Program-made: the position numbers and the translations under genes | NCBI GenBank assembly: GCA_032111745.1 | Contig: JAULUH010000545.1 | Coordinates: forward strand, 1 to 5,255 | Length of the DNA: 5,255 bases | Source of the DNA: JAULUH01 sp032111745 | Lineage (GTDB): Bacteria; Chloroflexota; Anaerolineae; JAAEKA01 | Reading direction: 5' to 3' | Notes under the pieces: generated by a model | What the model was told of the DNA's origin: nothing | The model's database searches: none | What the model saw: only the letters and a program-made list of their open reading frames with translations | Shown here: positions 4,619-5,255 of the stretch, piece by piece | How positions within the stretch are numbered: position 1 is the first letter of the stretch | Layout: each line of letters starts with the position of its first letter

Positions 4619-5255
4619 ATGGTTGGTCTGATCGATGTGGAGCACGTGGCGGCCACCGGCCAGTCGTTTGGCGGCCAGATTGCCCTGGAGCTGGGCGGCG
4701 CGCGACTTAACCTGACCGACTGGCAGGAAACCTACTGCGTTGACTTCCCGGAGGACGAGGACTGCAAGGCCTATCCTGCTCACTTTGAGGAGATGGCTGC
4801 CCTGGCCGGGATTGAGGGCGTGCCGGAAGGGCTGTGGCCCGACTGGAGTGACCCGCGCGTCGACGTCGTCGTCGCCACCGCGCCGGGCGTCAGCACGCTC
4901 GGCGGGGGCGGGCTGGAGGGGATGCACCGGCCGATCATGCTTCTGGTCGGAACCAACGACAACTGGGTAGGGCCTGCCCTGGAGTATCGGCAGACTTACG
5001 AGACCCTGCCGGCTGCCGACAAGACTCGCGTGCTCTTCGAGCACGCGGGCCACATGATCTTTGGTAATGCCTGCCCCTCGTATCCAGGCATGGCGGATGC
5101 TGGCTTGTACTTCGTGTGCTCAGACCTGGTCTGGGACATGGACCGCGCCCACGACCTGACCAACCACTTCGCCACCGCCTTCCTGCTGGCTGAGCTGAAG
5201 GGCGATGCCAATGCGGCTGCGACCTTGGTGCCGGAGAACGTGACGTACCCTGGCA
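4619..5255 (+). CDS. Alpha/beta hydrolase (dienelactone hydrolase/PAF-acetylhydrolase-like), partial
   Basis: The frame is open from before ATG 4619 to the window end, 212 codons with no stop. The serine hydrolase triad is visible, numbering from this ATG: Ser16 in TGQSFGGQ, Asp114 in LLVGTNDNW, and His145 in FEHAGHMIF. The C-terminal segment CSDLVWDMDRAHDLTNHFAT, then AFLLAELKGD, is characteristic of this group of predicted dienelactone or PAF-acetylhydrolase-like enzymes. Several Cys residues (40, 49, 152, 167) could form disulfides, consistent with an exported enzyme, but any signal peptide would lie in the missing N-terminus. ATG 4619 is an internal Met and not the true start, because homologous sequence continues upstream in another frame. 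The substrate is unknown. As it stands the gene is truncated and frameshifted, hence probably not functional. Confidence 0.8.
   Translation, partial: MVGLIDVEHVAATGQSFGGQIALELGGARLNLTDWQETYCVDFPEDEDCKAYPAHFEEMAALAGIEGVPEGLWPDWSDPRVDVVVATAPGVSTLGGGGLEGMHRPIMLLVGTNDNWVGPALEYRQTYETLPAADKTRVLFEHAGHMIFGNACPSYPGMADAGLYFVCSDLVWDMDRAHDLTNHFATAFLLAELKGDANAAATLVPENVTYPG

Noticed and set aside
4598..5053. Minus-strand open frame of 151 codons over the hydrolase
   Set aside because: The plus strand carries a clear catalytic triad and family-specific C-terminus; this is an antisense shadow.
1..5255. CRISPR array, tRNA, rRNA or riboswitch
   Set aside because: By eye I saw no regularly spaced direct repeats, no tRNA cloverleaf with CCA-like end, and no rRNA or known riboswitch core.

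Overview
This is an accessory, mobile-element-rich stretch of a high-G+C bacterial genome, probably from a draft or metagenome assembly (there is a 10-N gap at 3545-3554). The hydrolase, the VapBC family and the transposase types resemble those common in Chloroflexota such as Anaerolineae. That placement is an impression from protein character and cannot be proven here.

Layout. Bases 1-152 are a minus-strand coding remnant of a Trp/Gly-rich repeat (propeller-like) protein. It is cut at 153 by a 2.0-kb IS1182-like element (153-2168) with perfect 15-bp terminal inverted repeats and an apparently intact DDE transposase of about 558 aa. Ten bases beyond its right end sits an IS630-family element (2181-3522), flanked by TA dinucleotides and bounded by imperfect inverted repeats. 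Its transposase is split into two frames by what looks like one extra G. The assembly gap lies about 20 bases beyond this element. From 3555 to 3735 there is unrecognised, gene-free sequence with small hairpins.

The minus-strand interval 4337-3736 is a toxin-antitoxin locus. It has a good sigma-70-type promoter, an intact VapB-like antitoxin of 70 aa, and an overlapping vapC that has lost the middle of its PIN domain and is frameshifted. A hairpin with a U-rich tail follows. To the right, 4377-5255 (plus strand) holds an unrecognised open-frame fragment joined to an alpha/beta hydrolase that lacks its N-terminal part. The hydrolase is also frameshifted at a 7-G run and runs off the window.

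Taken together, this is an insertion and decay zone rather than a working multi-gene pathway. Of the identifiable genes, only the IS1182-like transposase and the antitoxin look complete. I see no convincing new defence or biosynthetic system. The points worth checking are the adjacent IS pair, the orphaned antitoxin, and two frameshifts that both look like an extra G in a G run.
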